In this document: positions 17,533-26,486 of the stretch, in pieces
Numbering within the stretch: the stretch's first letter is position 1
How the letters are laid out: every line of letters starts with the position of its first letter
Assembly: GCA_026398415.1 (NCBI GenBank)
Contig: JAPLSY010000085.1
Span: 62,001 to 126,000, forward strand
DNA: 64,000 bases
Direction: 5' to 3'
Source: Kiritimatiellota bacterium
Lineage (GTDB): Bacteria > Verrucomicrobiota > Kiritimatiellia > JAAZAB01
Program-made: the position numbers and the translations under genes
Notes under the pieces: generated by a model
Told to the model about the DNA's origin: nothing
Seen by the model: the letters and a program-made list of their open reading frames with translations, nothing else
Database searches by the model: none

Positions 17533-20289
17533 ATGTTTTATTCTTGGTCGCGCGTGGCATTATGGATGCGGGCCGGCATTTGGGGCTTGCTGATGGTTTT
17601 GGCCCCGCTTGGCTGGGCTGGCTGGGTGGAAGATCTTCCTGACAAGACGGTTATTCATCTGAAGATTTGGGATTTGCCCGATCCGTCGAATCCCGCGCCG
17701 AGTGTCCATGCCGATGTGGCCGCGATTAATGAGTTGATCCGCCGGTTTCCCGTCCTGTTCGCGGAGCGTTATCGCGACGCTTATACGCGTAATCCGAAGA
17801 AGTACGGCCGCCATCGCTGGGATCGCGTGGAATTGGCCCTGCACAAATTTTCCGGCATCAGGATCGAAGGCATGAGTATGGATTCCGGTCCGCTGATGGC
17901 CATTGCCGGCGGGGTGGCGCCCGATGTAGTTTATGTTAATTTTCGCCAGTCCGACACCTACATCAATCAGGGGTTCTTGTATCCACTGGACAAGCCGGAA
18001 GACAACTACTTTGCCAGCCTGACGGAAGCGGAGAAAGCGTTTCGTATTCATCCCAAAATCATGCCGGTCATTTATCGCAAAGGTCCCGACGGACAGAAGC
18101 ATCTGTGGGCCATGCCGCAGGGCGGGATCATGGCCAAGGTCGTGCTGTACCGGAAAGATCTGTTGGACGCGAATAATATTCCTTATCCGAACAATGACTG
18201 GACCTGGGATGATTTCTTTGCCATCTGCCAAAAAGTGGCCGATCCCGGCAACGGCGTCTATGGCGCGATCTATCCGGTTGGTTTTTCAGAAGGCGCCTAT
18301 TGGATGACCTTTCTCTGGTCGGCCGGCGGCGAGGTGATCGAATATGATGAAGCCAAGGATGAATGGCGGGCGGTATTTAACTCCCCGGCCGGGGTCCAGG
18401 CGCTGGATTTTTATACGCGGCTTTGCAACGAGATTTGGCACGATAAGAACGGTCGCAAACGTTATGGCTATGTGATCCGGGATTCTGCTTTGGCCGGTGG
18501 GCCCAGATGGAGCATGGGCCAGATTGCGTTCATGACGACCTATATTGACGAAAAGATGTTCACGCAAATCAATCCGGATGTTACCGGCATCGTGGCGGTG
18601 CCCAAAGGCCCCGGTGGCCAGCGGGGCGCGGAATTAAACTCGCGCATGCAGGGGATTTTTGCGGGCGTCAAGGACCCGGTGATCCGCGATGCGGCCTGGG
18701 AGTTTTTGCGCTTTGCGGATTGTGAAGATGCCGTCCGCATCCGGACCCGCGTCCAGGTGGAAGGTGGCTTGGGGCGCTTTGTCAATCCGCGTTATCTGCG
18801 GATGTTCGGCTACGAGGACATGCTCCGTTTTGCGCCGAAAGAAATCGAGGAGTGTTTTAATATCGCGATCGGGACCGGCCGGCCGGAGCCCTATGGCCGC
18901 AATTGTCAAATGGTATACCAGATAATAACCAAGCCGCTGGTCAAGGCAGCGAATTTGACGATTACCGGCGTGATGCCGGCCGATCCCCTCCGGCGGACCG
19001 CGCTCCTGCAATCCATTTTAGATGAGTCTACCCGCGAAACGAACGAAAAGATGGTCGGGCGGGTGTCGCCGCAGGACTTGCTGAAGCGGCGCGTTTCCGC
19101 CGTTGTTGTGCTGGTGCTGATTGGCGTTACCTTCGGGTTTGTGTTTCGGAATATCGCCAGGGTGTTTGCGCCGCCGCCCAGCGCTACCGGTGTGCCGATG
19201 GGCTGGGGGTTCCGCAAGTATGCGTGGGCTTATGTGATCCTGGTGCCGGCACTCCTGACCATTCTCGTGTGGCACTATCTGCCCCTGTTGTTCGGGTCCA
19301 AGATGGCGTTCCAGGATTATCGCATCATGGGCGGTTCCGCCTGGGTGTGGGTGGATAATTTCGGCGCGGTGCTGTGGGACGCGGACTGGTGGACTTGCGT
19401 TTGGAACAGTGTGCGCTATTGCGTCCTGGTGGTGAGCTTGACGTTTCTGCCGCCGGTGATCCTGGCGGTGCTCCTGCAGGAGATTCCGGTCGGCAAGATT
19501 TTGTTTCGGACGCTGTTTTATCTGCCGGCCGTGATTACCGGGCTGGTGGTGATTTATCTGTGGAAGTCGTTTTACGATCCGACCGAATATGGCGTGTTGA
19601 ATGCCGTGGTGTTGGCGATTCCGGCGTTGGGCTATATCGGCCTGGCCGCCATTTTTTTTCTGATCCTGTTTTTCTTTGCCAAGCGGCTGTACATTCACCA
19701 GCGGTACGGGCTTGCGCTGGTATGCCTGGCGGCCGGGGGCATCGTGGCCTGGTTCTTTTTCAGTTTTGCGCTGCCCATCCTGAATCAGCCCGGGATCCAC
19801 TGGTACCAGGCCTTGTTAAAGACCGCGCCGGAGCCCAATCGCTGGCTGTTGGACCCCAAGACCGCCATGTTTTGCTGTGTATTGCCCCTGGTATGGGCCG
19901 GCATGGGGCCGGGCTGTCTGCTCTACCTGGCGGCGCTCAAAGGCATAGCCGATGATTTCTATGAAGCGGCCGATATTGACGGTGCCACGTTTATCGACAA
20001 GATTCTGTTCGTCGTTATTCCCCTGCTGAAACCCCTGCTGATTATTCAATTCGTGGGTGTCTTTATAGCTTCCTGGAACAGCGATGCGTTTATCCTGGCC
20101 ATGACCGGCGGGACCAGCGGGACAACGGTGGCCGGTTTGCACATTTTTTATCAGGCCTATATGTTCCTGAAATTCGGGCCGGCGACCGCCATGGCGTGGA
20201 TCCTGGGCTTCATGCTGATCGGTTTTACCGTGCAGCAGTTACGTATCCTGTCGCGGCTGGAGTTCAAAACCACCGGGGATAAGAAGTAA
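17533..20289 (+). CDS. Sugar ABC transporter protein: substrate-binding domain fused to MalF-type permease
   Basis: 918 aa from ATG 17533 (AGGA 7 nt upstream). A membrane segment near the N-terminus (about 8-27) tethers a family-1 extracellular solute-binding domain (about 40-500; features include IAGGVAPDVVYVNFRQSD, WAMPQGGIMAKVVLYRKDLLD and WTWDDFFAICQKV). A second transmembrane helix (about 525-545) leads into a MalF-like permease (from about 570: YVILVPALLTILVWHYLPLL, then WVWVDNF). The EAA loop EAADIDGATFIDKILFVVIP near residue 825 contacts the ATPase in this family. Binding protein and permease are normally separate genes. The second permease and the ATPase are not in the window. Substrate unknown, probably a sugar or oligosaccharide. 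Confidence 0.85.
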   Translation: MFYSWSRVALWMRAGIWGLLMVLAPLGWAGWVEDLPDKTVIHLKIWDLPDPSNPAPSVHADVAAINELIRRFPVLFAERYRDAYTRNPKKYGRHRWDRVELALHKFSGIRIEGMSMDSGPLMAIAGGVAPDVVYVNFRQSDTYINQGFLYPLDKPEDNYFASLTEAEKAFRIHPKIMPVIYRKGPDGQKHLWAMPQGGIMAKVVLYRKDLLDANNIPYPNNDWTWDDFFAICQKVADPGNGVYGAIYPVGFSEGAYWMTFLWSAGGEVIEYDEAKDEWRAVFNSPAGVQALDFYTRLCNEIWHDKNGRKRYGYVIRDSALAGGPRWSMGQIAFMTTYIDEKMFTQINPDVTGIVAVPKGPGGQRGAELNSRMQGIFAGVKDPVIRDAAWEFLRFADCEDAVRIRTRVQVEGGLGRFVNPRYLRMFGYEDMLRFAPKEIEECFNIAIGTGRPEPYGRNCQMVYQIITKPLVKAANLTITGVMPADPLRRTALLQSILDESTRETNEKMVGRVSPQDLLKRRVSAVVVLVLIGVTFGFVFRNIARVFAPPPSATGVPMGWGFRKYAWAYVILVPALLTILVWHYLPLLFGSKMAFQDYRIMGGSAWVWVDNFGAVLWDADWWTCVWNSVRYCVLVVSLTFLPPVILAVLLQEIPVGKILFRTLFYLPAVITGLVVIYLWKSFYDPTEYGVLNAVVLAIPALGYIGLAAIFFLILFFFAKRLYIHQRYGLALVCLAAGGIVAWFFFSFALPILNQPGIHWYQALLKTAPEPNRWLLDPKTAMFCCVLPLVWAGMGPGCLLYLAALKGIADDFYEAADIDGATFIDKILFVVIPLLKPLLIIQFVGVFIASWNSDAFILAMTGGTSGTTVAGLHIFYQAYMFLKFGPATAMAWILGFMLIGFTVQQLRILSRLEFKTTGDKK

Positions 20290-20404
20290 ATTTCGTGCCG
20301 TGAACGGCTGCCTGAGACATGACCGGAAATCAATAAACAGGCTTGCCTAATGCCGGGGCGCTATTTATAGTGTTACCTGTTTTAACGCAAAGGGAGTATT
20401 TGGC

Positions 20405-20758
20405 ATGGATGCTCAGAATAATCCGGTGGCGAGCGACAAAAGCGCCGCGTTTTGGCGCCTGATCCTGTTGGTATTGTGTGCCGTAGGCTTTTGCCTTGTT
20501 ATCGGTGTCCTGGCCCTGCAGGTAACGGAATACCTGTTCTATAAGGCGCCGCCTGATGTCTGGCCGCAACCCGGCGTCGGCGGCATGGTCAGCACGCCGG
20601 TTGCACTGAGCGCGCCGGCGGCACTGGCCGCACCACTGTCTCCCGTGACGACCACAACTTCTTCTGCCGTGCCAGCGGCCGTTTCGGCGCCGGCATCTCC
20701 AACCGGGCAAACGTCCACGCCTGTGGCCGCTTCCACTGGTGCGCGCCGCCGCCGCTAA
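20405..20758 (+). CDS. Small single-pass membrane protein, unknown function
   Basis: 117 aa. One transmembrane helix (about 17-40, FWRLILLVLCAVGFCLVIGVLA) and a long Ala/Pro/Ser/Thr-rich, probably disordered outer or inner tail (60-112) ending RRRR. GGGAG lies 8 nt before ATG 20405, supporting a real gene. It lies 115 nt after the transporter gene on the same strand, but a role in transport is only a guess. Not recognised as any family. Confidence 0.5.
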   Translation: MDAQNNPVASDKSAAFWRLILLVLCAVGFCLVIGVLALQVTEYLFYKAPPDVWPQPGVGGMVSTPVALSAPAALAAPLSPVTTTTSSAVPAAVSAPASPTGQTSTPVAASTGARRRR

Positions 20759-20778
20759 GTCTTGAACTCCGCGTCGGC

Positions 20779-21627
20779 TTATACGCCCGAGAAGGAGCCG
20801 AACCCGCCGTCAATCGCAATGCTGCTGCCGGTGGTGAACGAGGCTGAGGGCGAGCACAAGTAGGCGATGGCGCCGACCAGTTCCTCCGGTCGGCCATAGC
20901 GCTTCATGGGCGTCTTGCCGAGGATATCGCTGCCCCGGGTGGCGGTCAGCGTCCCGGGCGTCTTGTTGATCAGGTCCGCGTTCTGCAGGGTGGGGAAGAA
21001 CCCGGGCCGGATTTCATTGACCCGGATTTTTGGGGAATGGTTGAGCGCCATGTCGGCGGCCAGCCACTTGGTAAAGTTGCTGATCCCCGCCTTGGCGGCC
21101 GAATAGGCCACGATCCGGCTTAAGGGAATATCCGCATTCATGGAGGACGTGTTAATGATCACGCCTTCGCCCTGCTGGATCATGACCTTGCCGAAAATCA
21201 TGGAGGGAATCACCGTGCCCATGATGTTCAGATCGAAGGTGAAACGGATGCCTTCCAAGGAGAGGTCGGAGAAGAAGAACTTTTCTTCCGGTTTGGTGGT
21301 GGCCTTGGGATGATTGCCGCCGGCGCCGTTGATCAGGATATCCACCCGGCTGAATTTGGCGAGCACGGCGTCCTTGGCCTTGGTTACGCTTTCCGGCTTG
21401 AGCACGTCAATTTCCACGGCGACGGCCTCGCCGCCGGCAGCCTTGATTTCATCGGCGGTCTTCTGGGCTTCGTTCAGGCGCAGATCGAGGGAGGCCACCT
21501 TCACGCCCATCTCCGCGAGGCCCCGCGCGACGGCGCCGAACAGGATGCCGCCCGCGCCGGTGATGGCCGCCGTTTTGCCTTCCAGGGAAAATAATTGACT
21601 CAGTTTGTCGTTGGTGGATTTCTTCAT
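20779..21627 (-). CDS. SDR-family oxidoreductase, probably fructuronate reductase (D-mannonate oxidoreductase)
   Basis: 282 aa from ATG 21627 (MKKSTNDKLSQLFSLEGK). Rossmann NAD(P)-binding motif TAAITGAGGILFGAVARGLAEMG, NAG-like INGAGGNHPKAT, catalytic Ser-Tyr-Lys (NTSSMNADIP, then YSAAK), and C-terminal TTGSSIAIDGGFGSFSGV. The GGNHPxAT insertion and FSGV ending are typical of the YjmF/UxuB-like SDR group that interconverts D-fructuronate and D-mannonate in hexuronate breakdown; other sugar-acid dehydrogenases remain possible. Convergent with the small membrane-protein gene. No uxuA is near. Confidence 0.8.
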   Translation of the reverse strand: MKKSTNDKLSQLFSLEGKTAAITGAGGILFGAVARGLAEMGVKVASLDLRLNEAQKTADEIKAAGGEAVAVEIDVLKPESVTKAKDAVLAKFSRVDILINGAGGNHPKATTKPEEKFFFSDLSLEGIRFTFDLNIMGTVIPSMIFGKVMIQQGEGVIINTSSMNADIPLSRIVAYSAAKAGISNFTKWLAADMALNHSPKIRVNEIRPGFFPTLQNADLINKTPGTLTATRGSDILGKTPMKRYGRPEELVGAIAYLCSPSASFTTGSSIAIDGGFGSFSGV

Positions 21628-21809
21628 GGAGTGTCCCTTTAGTTGGTTGTCTGCGGCATAAAAAACATTGATCAGGCTGGTGTAGTCGCGGTTCGCTGGA
21701 ACCGCTATGGATTGTCCGCTTTCCCGTGCAACATCACGGCGTGAATTTATATTGATTCCAGCTGGGCAAACAAGCATATTCTTTCAAAAGAAATTGTCCT
21801 TTCGATTTT

Positions 21810-22265
21810 ATGAAAGCCTTGATTCAGCGTGTGCAACGGGGGAGTGTCAGCGTGGAGGGCCGGACGATCGGGGCCATCGGCCGCGGCTACGTGGTGTTCC
21901 TGGGTGTAAAACAGGGTGACTTGGCGGCCGACGCGAATTACTTGGCCGAGAAAACGGCGGCCTTGCGTATTTTTCCGGATGAACAACTCCGCATGAACCG
22001 TTCGATTATGGAAATCGGCGGGGCGATCCTCGTGATTTCCCAGTTCACGTTGCACGCCGATACCCGCAAAGGCAATCGCCCCAGCTTTATCCTGGCGGCG
22101 CCCGCAGAGCAGGCTAAAGCGCTTTATGAGGAATATGTGGCCGGCTTGCGCCGCATCCTGGGTGAAGAACGCGTGGTTACCGGCCAGTTCCAAGCCATGA
22201 TGGCGGTGGAAATCATGAATGACGGCCCGGTCACGATTGAAATCAAGAGCCGCAGCGAGCCGTAG
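21810..22265 (+). CDS. dtd: D-aminoacyl-tRNA deacylase
   Basis: 151 aa, family length. Signatures: MKALIQRVQRGSVSVEG, VISQFTLHADTRKGNRPSF (the SQFTLxAD and KGNRPSF segments), and GQFQAMMAVEIMNDGPVTI (the cross-subunit GP motif). It removes D-amino acids mischarged onto tRNA. No clear ribosome-binding site precedes ATG 21810. Divergent from the SDR gene. Confidence 0.96.
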   Translation: MKALIQRVQRGSVSVEGRTIGAIGRGYVVFLGVKQGDLAADANYLAEKTAALRIFPDEQLRMNRSIMEIGGAILVISQFTLHADTRKGNRPSFILAAPAEQAKALYEEYVAGLRRILGEERVVTGQFQAMMAVEIMNDGPVTIEIKSRSEP

Positions 22266-22269
22266 GACA

Positions 22270-22390
22270 GACCCGCCTGCGCCAGAGCGCTACGGAGGGC
22301 AGGCGACCGATGACGGCCTGCCCGCCGGCTTGTCCCGCCGTAGCGGTTGCGCGTAGGGGGAAGCCTTTTGGGCGAAGGCGGGACGACCGA
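22270..22390. repeat. Palindrome-rich spacer between dtd and panC
   Basis: CGCCTGC...GCAGGCG arms (22274-22305), CTGCCCGCCGGCTTGTCC and CCGCC-GTAG-CGG sequences follow each other. Sixteen bases, GCCCGCCGGCTTGTCC (22320-22335), recur at 53709-53724 upstream of argJ. Convergent intergenic region; the hairpins could end transcription but have no T-run. Confidence 0.55.
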
Positions 22391-22391
22391 A

Positions 22392-23261
22392 TTATTCCGG
22401 CAGGTTGCTCAGGCTGTCGTCCGGCAGGGTCAGGTTGTCAATCAGCCGGGTTTTGCCGATATATACGGCCAAGGCCACAAGAACCGGAGTATTGAGCTGT
22501 GGAACCGGCTGAAGCATATCAAGATCAACAACCGCAATGTAATCCACCCGCGCCGAGGGAATCTGTTCGATGCCGGCCTGCATTGCGGCGATGATCCGGC
22601 GGGCGTCGCGTTCGCCTTCCCGGTAAAGTCGCCGCGCTGTTTTCAGCGCTTGCTGAAGGCCAAGCGCCTCCCGGCGTTCGGCCGGCGAGAGATACGTATT
22701 GCGCGAACTCATGGCCAGGCCATCGGCTTCGCGAATAATGGGCGCCAGCACGATGGTTATGGAAAAATTCAGGTCGCGGGCCATCTGCTGGATCAGCCGC
22801 GCCTGCTGGGCGTCCTTCTGGCCGAATACGACTACGTCCGGCAGCGTCAGGTTGAACAGTTTGGCTACCACCGTCAGGACGCCGCGGAAATGGCCGGGCC
22901 GCGATGCGCCGCAAAGCCCCTTGGAAAGAGCGTTTTCTTCCACATAGACGGAATAGCCGGCTGGATACATGGCTTCCGGTGTGGGCGTGAAAACAATGTC
23001 CACACCGGCGGCTTCGCACAGCGTACGGTCGCGTTCGAAATTACGGGGATACCGGCTGAAATCCTCATTTGGCCCGAACTGGGTGGGATTGACAAAGATA
23101 CTCAAGACCACCACGTCGGCCTGTTGGCGGGCCAGCTTGACCAGTGATAAGTGCCCCTCGTGGAGAAACCCCATTGTCGGCACCAGGCCGATGCGTTTGC
23201 CCGCTCGCTTCAACGCGAGTACTGTTTTCTGCATGTCTTCAGCGGATGTGATGATTTTCAT
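22392..23261 (-). CDS. panC: Pantothenate synthetase
   Basis: 289 aa, family length. It begins with LVPTMGFLHEGHLSLVKLAR (the HIGH-type PTMGxLHxGH motif), followed by SIFVNPTQFGPNEDFSRYPR, the pantoate/ATP region CGASRPGHFRGVLTVVAKL, VFGQKDAQQ and the KMSKS-like AMSSRNTYLSP. It joins pantoate and beta-alanine with ATP to give pantothenate. AAGGAG lies 9 nt before ATG 23261. With coaC and coaB further along, this window carries three coenzyme A genes, though unlinked. Confidence 0.97.
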   Translation of the reverse strand: MKIITSAEDMQKTVLALKRAGKRIGLVPTMGFLHEGHLSLVKLARQQADVVVLSIFVNPTQFGPNEDFSRYPRNFERDRTLCEAAGVDIVFTPTPEAMYPAGYSVYVEENALSKGLCGASRPGHFRGVLTVVAKLFNLTLPDVVVFGQKDAQQARLIQQMARDLNFSITIVLAPIIREADGLAMSSRNTYLSPAERREALGLQQALKTARRLYREGERDARRIIAAMQAGIEQIPSARVDYIAVVDLDMLQPVPQLNTPVLVALAVYIGKTRLIDNLTLPDDSLSNLPE

Positions 23262-23321
23262 GGCGGCATGCTCCTTGGTTATACACCTTGGAAATATATC
23301 GGATGGAACCCGCTCAGGCCA

Positions 23322-25796
23322 TCAGAATTCTGTAGTCAGGATCGGTTTCGCCTTCCAGTGCCCGGCTTTCTTGAAAATCCGCCAGGTGGCAATCCGGCGA
23401 GGATGTACCGTGCCCAGGTTGATGTGTTTGCCCAGCCAGGTTAATTTTGCCCGTACCGGCTGCCCCGTGCTTTCCTGAACGCGCACAATCCAGTCCTGTC
23501 CGTTATGCGCCGGTTTTAGCGCTAGTAGATGCAATGTTGAAGGCATCAGTTCTGCCAGGGAGCCCTGGCGCGGCCAAGAGGCATTTTTAGGAGGCACAGG
23601 AACGGTAAGTACGGCCTGTTCCAGTTCTCCGGCCAGGTGCGGTAATTGCGCGTCGCCGGGCGAGAGAACGAAACGGAATTTCAATTCCCCGTTATCCACG
23701 GTGGGGTGCCACAGTTCTTCCCTGGATCCCATGGTTCGGTTGTCGGCATAACGGCTGGCACGGGCAATTGTGGCCTGCAGAGCGCTGTCCTTGTTGTTGA
23801 ACGCATAAAGCGCGTCACTGGCAAAACCGAAACTTGTGTTTGTTCCTTTCACGCTTACCCAGCGTCCGCCCGGCACTTCGCCACAGGGTGCGCGCCGGAT
23901 CACGCCGCCCGGCACCTCGAATTCCGCCTTGTCCCCCACCGCAGGCATGACCAGTTTCAATCGCGCCGAGCGTTCATTCCATAAAACGCGGGCCTGAATA
24001 TCGACAGCGGGCCGGCTACGATAAACTGAAATCATCAAATCAATATGGGAGTGTCCGCCGGTCATGCGGACCCAGAGTGTGGCCCGTTCCGGTCCGCATT
24101 CGATTGTCCGGACATCGGCAATTTTCCAATTATAGCGGATTTCCTGCAAATCCAGCGAATCCGGTTCGTCGTTGTCGCCGCCCCAAGAGCCCCAGGGATC
24201 ATTCACGGTAATTGCGCCAAGGACGGATTTGCCGAACACCGGTTTGCCCTTTAAGAAAACTTGAATGCCGGCGCTGCCTTTGACGGCATTCACGCGATAT
24301 ATTCCGTTGTCAATGATACCGGTGCGTGTTTTAACGGGATTTGACACGGTGGGTATTGTTGCGCCTTCCTTCCAGGCCAGGGTGAAAACACTCCAGCCCA
24401 ATGGCGGCAGAGTCACACGGGCCACTACCCGCTTTCTCCATGCCAGATTTGGAAAAGAGGCGTGCTCGGTGGACACAGCCTGAAAGGGCAGAGGTTTTTT
24501 GTCCGGCCCGCACAACTCTATCGGCAGTTTGTTGGCTTTATCGATGTAGGCCATGATCGGCCGGTAATCGAGACAGGCTTCCAGTTCCAACGGTCCCTTG
24601 TATTCATAGGATTGTGGATTCCAAACCAGGAATGACACGGCCGACGGATGATCTGCGGCTGGTCGGGGAACACTGGTATCGATATGATCCGCCAAGGTGT
24701 TTAGCGCGGTCAGTTCCGTCTGCCGGCATTCATGGACAGCCTTGCCCAGCCAGGCCAGCTGATCGTCGTAGGCCCGCTCGATGCTTGATCCGGGCAATAT
24801 ATCGTGAAACGAATTGAAAAGCAGGGCGTCCCATGCGGGACCAAGATCAGCCGGCTTTTTGGCAAGGGCCGCGCCGATTGCCGTATCCGTGCGTTCGGCG
24901 CGGTTTAGCATGGCTTCGGTTGTTCGGAAAGCAAACTTTAGTTTCGCCGCCGACGCATAACAGCCGCGTAAGCAGAAGTTAAGTTCACCTTTATAAACCG
25001 GCAGAATATGTTCGCCTTTACGTGCCACTTCGTCATAGAGGGTTTGAAACAGGCGGTGCAGTCCGGAATGAACGACATTGACTTGCGGGTGTTTCCCGGC
25101 CCATTTGCGGATTTCCTCGACCAGTCGGCGTGTAGGTCCGCCACCGTGGTTGCCAAGGCCGTAATAAACGCCGACATTGTCAATATCGCTTTTTGACGCC
25201 GCTTCCAGAACCTCATCTAAACGTATGCCAATATCTTCATATCTTTCACTGCCGTAATATCCAACCAAGGGACGATACCCCATTACTTTTGAACCGCCCG
25301 AGCCGATCCACCAGAAGGCGGGTTTGGCGATAGGCAACTGAGCGCGGGTAGGACGCGAAAAGGCGAATCCCTTTATACCGGCCGATACCAGAATCTCCGG
25401 CAAACCGGCGCTGTGGCCAAAGGCGTCCGCCGCCCAGGCCACGGTGACGTCCTTGTTAAACCGCGCGCGAAAATACTGTTTGGCCCGGAGAAAATGGCGC
25501 GCCATGGTCTCGGTTCCGGTCAAGTTCATGTCGGGCTGGACATAGGTTCCACCGACAATGTCCCAGCGCCCTTCCGCCACGTACTTTTTTATTCGCGAAA
25601 AAGTCTTCGGATCATATTTTTCAATATGCTGGTACACGACCGCTTCGCCACGAATACAGGTTAGATCCTTGATCTCATCCATCAGGTCGAGAATCGTGCG
25701 GGAGGTGATAATGCCTTCATTCAAACCTTCCCGCCAATCCCACAGCCAGACCGGGTCCAAGTGCGCGTTGGCGATTAAATGGAATGTTTTTTTCAT
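23322..25796 (-). CDS. Glycoside hydrolase family 38, alpha-mannosidase-like
   Basis: 824 aa from ATG 25796 (AAAGGA 9 nt upstream). The GH38 catalytic domain opens with LIANAHLDPVWLWDWREG (zinc-binding His12 and Asp14), and the nucleophile Asp is D124 in AWAADAFGHSAGLPE. Later, GLGNHGGGPTR (zinc-binding His) and the beta-sandwich C-terminal region are as in the family. No signal peptide, so probably cytoplasmic. It removes alpha-mannose from glycans; bacterial members are often part of mannan or N-glycan use. Upstream, in the same direction, lie hisH and a nucleoside hydrolase gene, an odd combination with no clear link. Confidence 0.92.
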   Translation of the reverse strand: MKKTFHLIANAHLDPVWLWDWREGLNEGIITSRTILDLMDEIKDLTCIRGEAVVYQHIEKYDPKTFSRIKKYVAEGRWDIVGGTYVQPDMNLTGTETMARHFLRAKQYFRARFNKDVTVAWAADAFGHSAGLPEILVSAGIKGFAFSRPTRAQLPIAKPAFWWIGSGGSKVMGYRPLVGYYGSERYEDIGIRLDEVLEAASKSDIDNVGVYYGLGNHGGGPTRRLVEEIRKWAGKHPQVNVVHSGLHRLFQTLYDEVARKGEHILPVYKGELNFCLRGCYASAAKLKFAFRTTEAMLNRAERTDTAIGAALAKKPADLGPAWDALLFNSFHDILPGSSIERAYDDQLAWLGKAVHECRQTELTALNTLADHIDTSVPRPAADHPSAVSFLVWNPQSYEYKGPLELEACLDYRPIMAYIDKANKLPIELCGPDKKPLPFQAVSTEHASFPNLAWRKRVVARVTLPPLGWSVFTLAWKEGATIPTVSNPVKTRTGIIDNGIYRVNAVKGSAGIQVFLKGKPVFGKSVLGAITVNDPWGSWGGDNDEPDSLDLQEIRYNWKIADVRTIECGPERATLWVRMTGGHSHIDLMISVYRSRPAVDIQARVLWNERSARLKLVMPAVGDKAEFEVPGGVIRRAPCGEVPGGRWVSVKGTNTSFGFASDALYAFNNKDSALQATIARASRYADNRTMGSREELWHPTVDNGELKFRFVLSPGDAQLPHLAGELEQAVLTVPVPPKNASWPRQGSLAELMPSTLHLLALKPAHNGQDWIVRVQESTGQPVRAKLTWLGKHINLGTVHPRRIATWRIFKKAGHWKAKPILTTEF

Positions 25797-25865
25797 ATGG
25801 TTCAATCCTTTTAAATTGTTCCAAACAGGCTTTCCTGCCGCAGATGAATAGGCTGGGTTAAACAA

Positions 25866-26486
25866 TCAGGCGGTTTTCCAGGCGGTAAAATTTTTCAAGA
25901 ATTGCAAGCCCAGGCGGCCTGATTTTTCGGGGTGAAACTGGGTGGCCGCCAGGTTGTCACGGGTGACAACCGAAGCAAAGCGGATATCGGCATATTCGGT
26001 TTCGCCCAGCACACAGGCGCGGTCGGCCGGCGCCGGGTAATAACTGTGCACAAAATAAAACTCGCTGCCGCTCTCGATCCCCGCAAACAGGGGATGCGGC
26101 TTGACGAAGGCCACGCTGTTCCAGCCGATCTGGGGCACTTTATCGGCCGGGTTTGCCGGGTGAAAGCGTTTGACCGTGCCGGCCATAATCCCCAGGCCCT
26201 GCACGCCGCCGTCTTCTTCGGAAGCCTCGAAAATAATCTGGGTGCCCAGGCAGATGCCGAGAAACGGCGTACCGCGCTGAACGACTTGCCGCAGGGCGTC
26301 GGCCAGACCCAGGGCACGGATGTTCTGCATGGCGGCGCCCGCCGAGCCTACTCCGGGGAATATCACGCGCTCGGCCGCGAGAATCCGCGCCGGGTCCCGC
26401 GTGATTTCCGCGCATGTGCCCAGGTAGTCCAGGGCCAGCTTGACACTGGTCAAATTACCCGCGTTATAATCCACAATCGCGATCAT
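25866..26486 (-). CDS. hisH: Imidazole glycerol phosphate synthase, glutaminase subunit
   Basis: 206 aa. Triad glutaminase: nucleophile C79 in FLGICLGTQIIFE, His and Glu in AATQFHPEKSGRLG near residue 186, and start MIAIVDYNAGNLTSVKLAL, all typical of HisH. It feeds ammonia to HisF in histidine synthesis. hisF and other his genes are not in the window. Its ATG overlaps the stop of the nucleoside hydrolase gene by 4 nt (ATGA), implying one transcript. Confidence 0.93.
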   Translation of the reverse strand: MIAIVDYNAGNLTSVKLALDYLGTCAEITRDPARILAAERVIFPGVGSAGAAMQNIRALGLADALRQVVQRGTPFLGICLGTQIIFEASEEDGGVQGLGIMAGTVKRFHPANPADKVPQIGWNSVAFVKPHPLFAGIESGSEFYFVHSYYPAPADRACVLGETEYADIRFASVVTRDNLAATQFHPEKSGRLGLQFLKNFTAWKTA

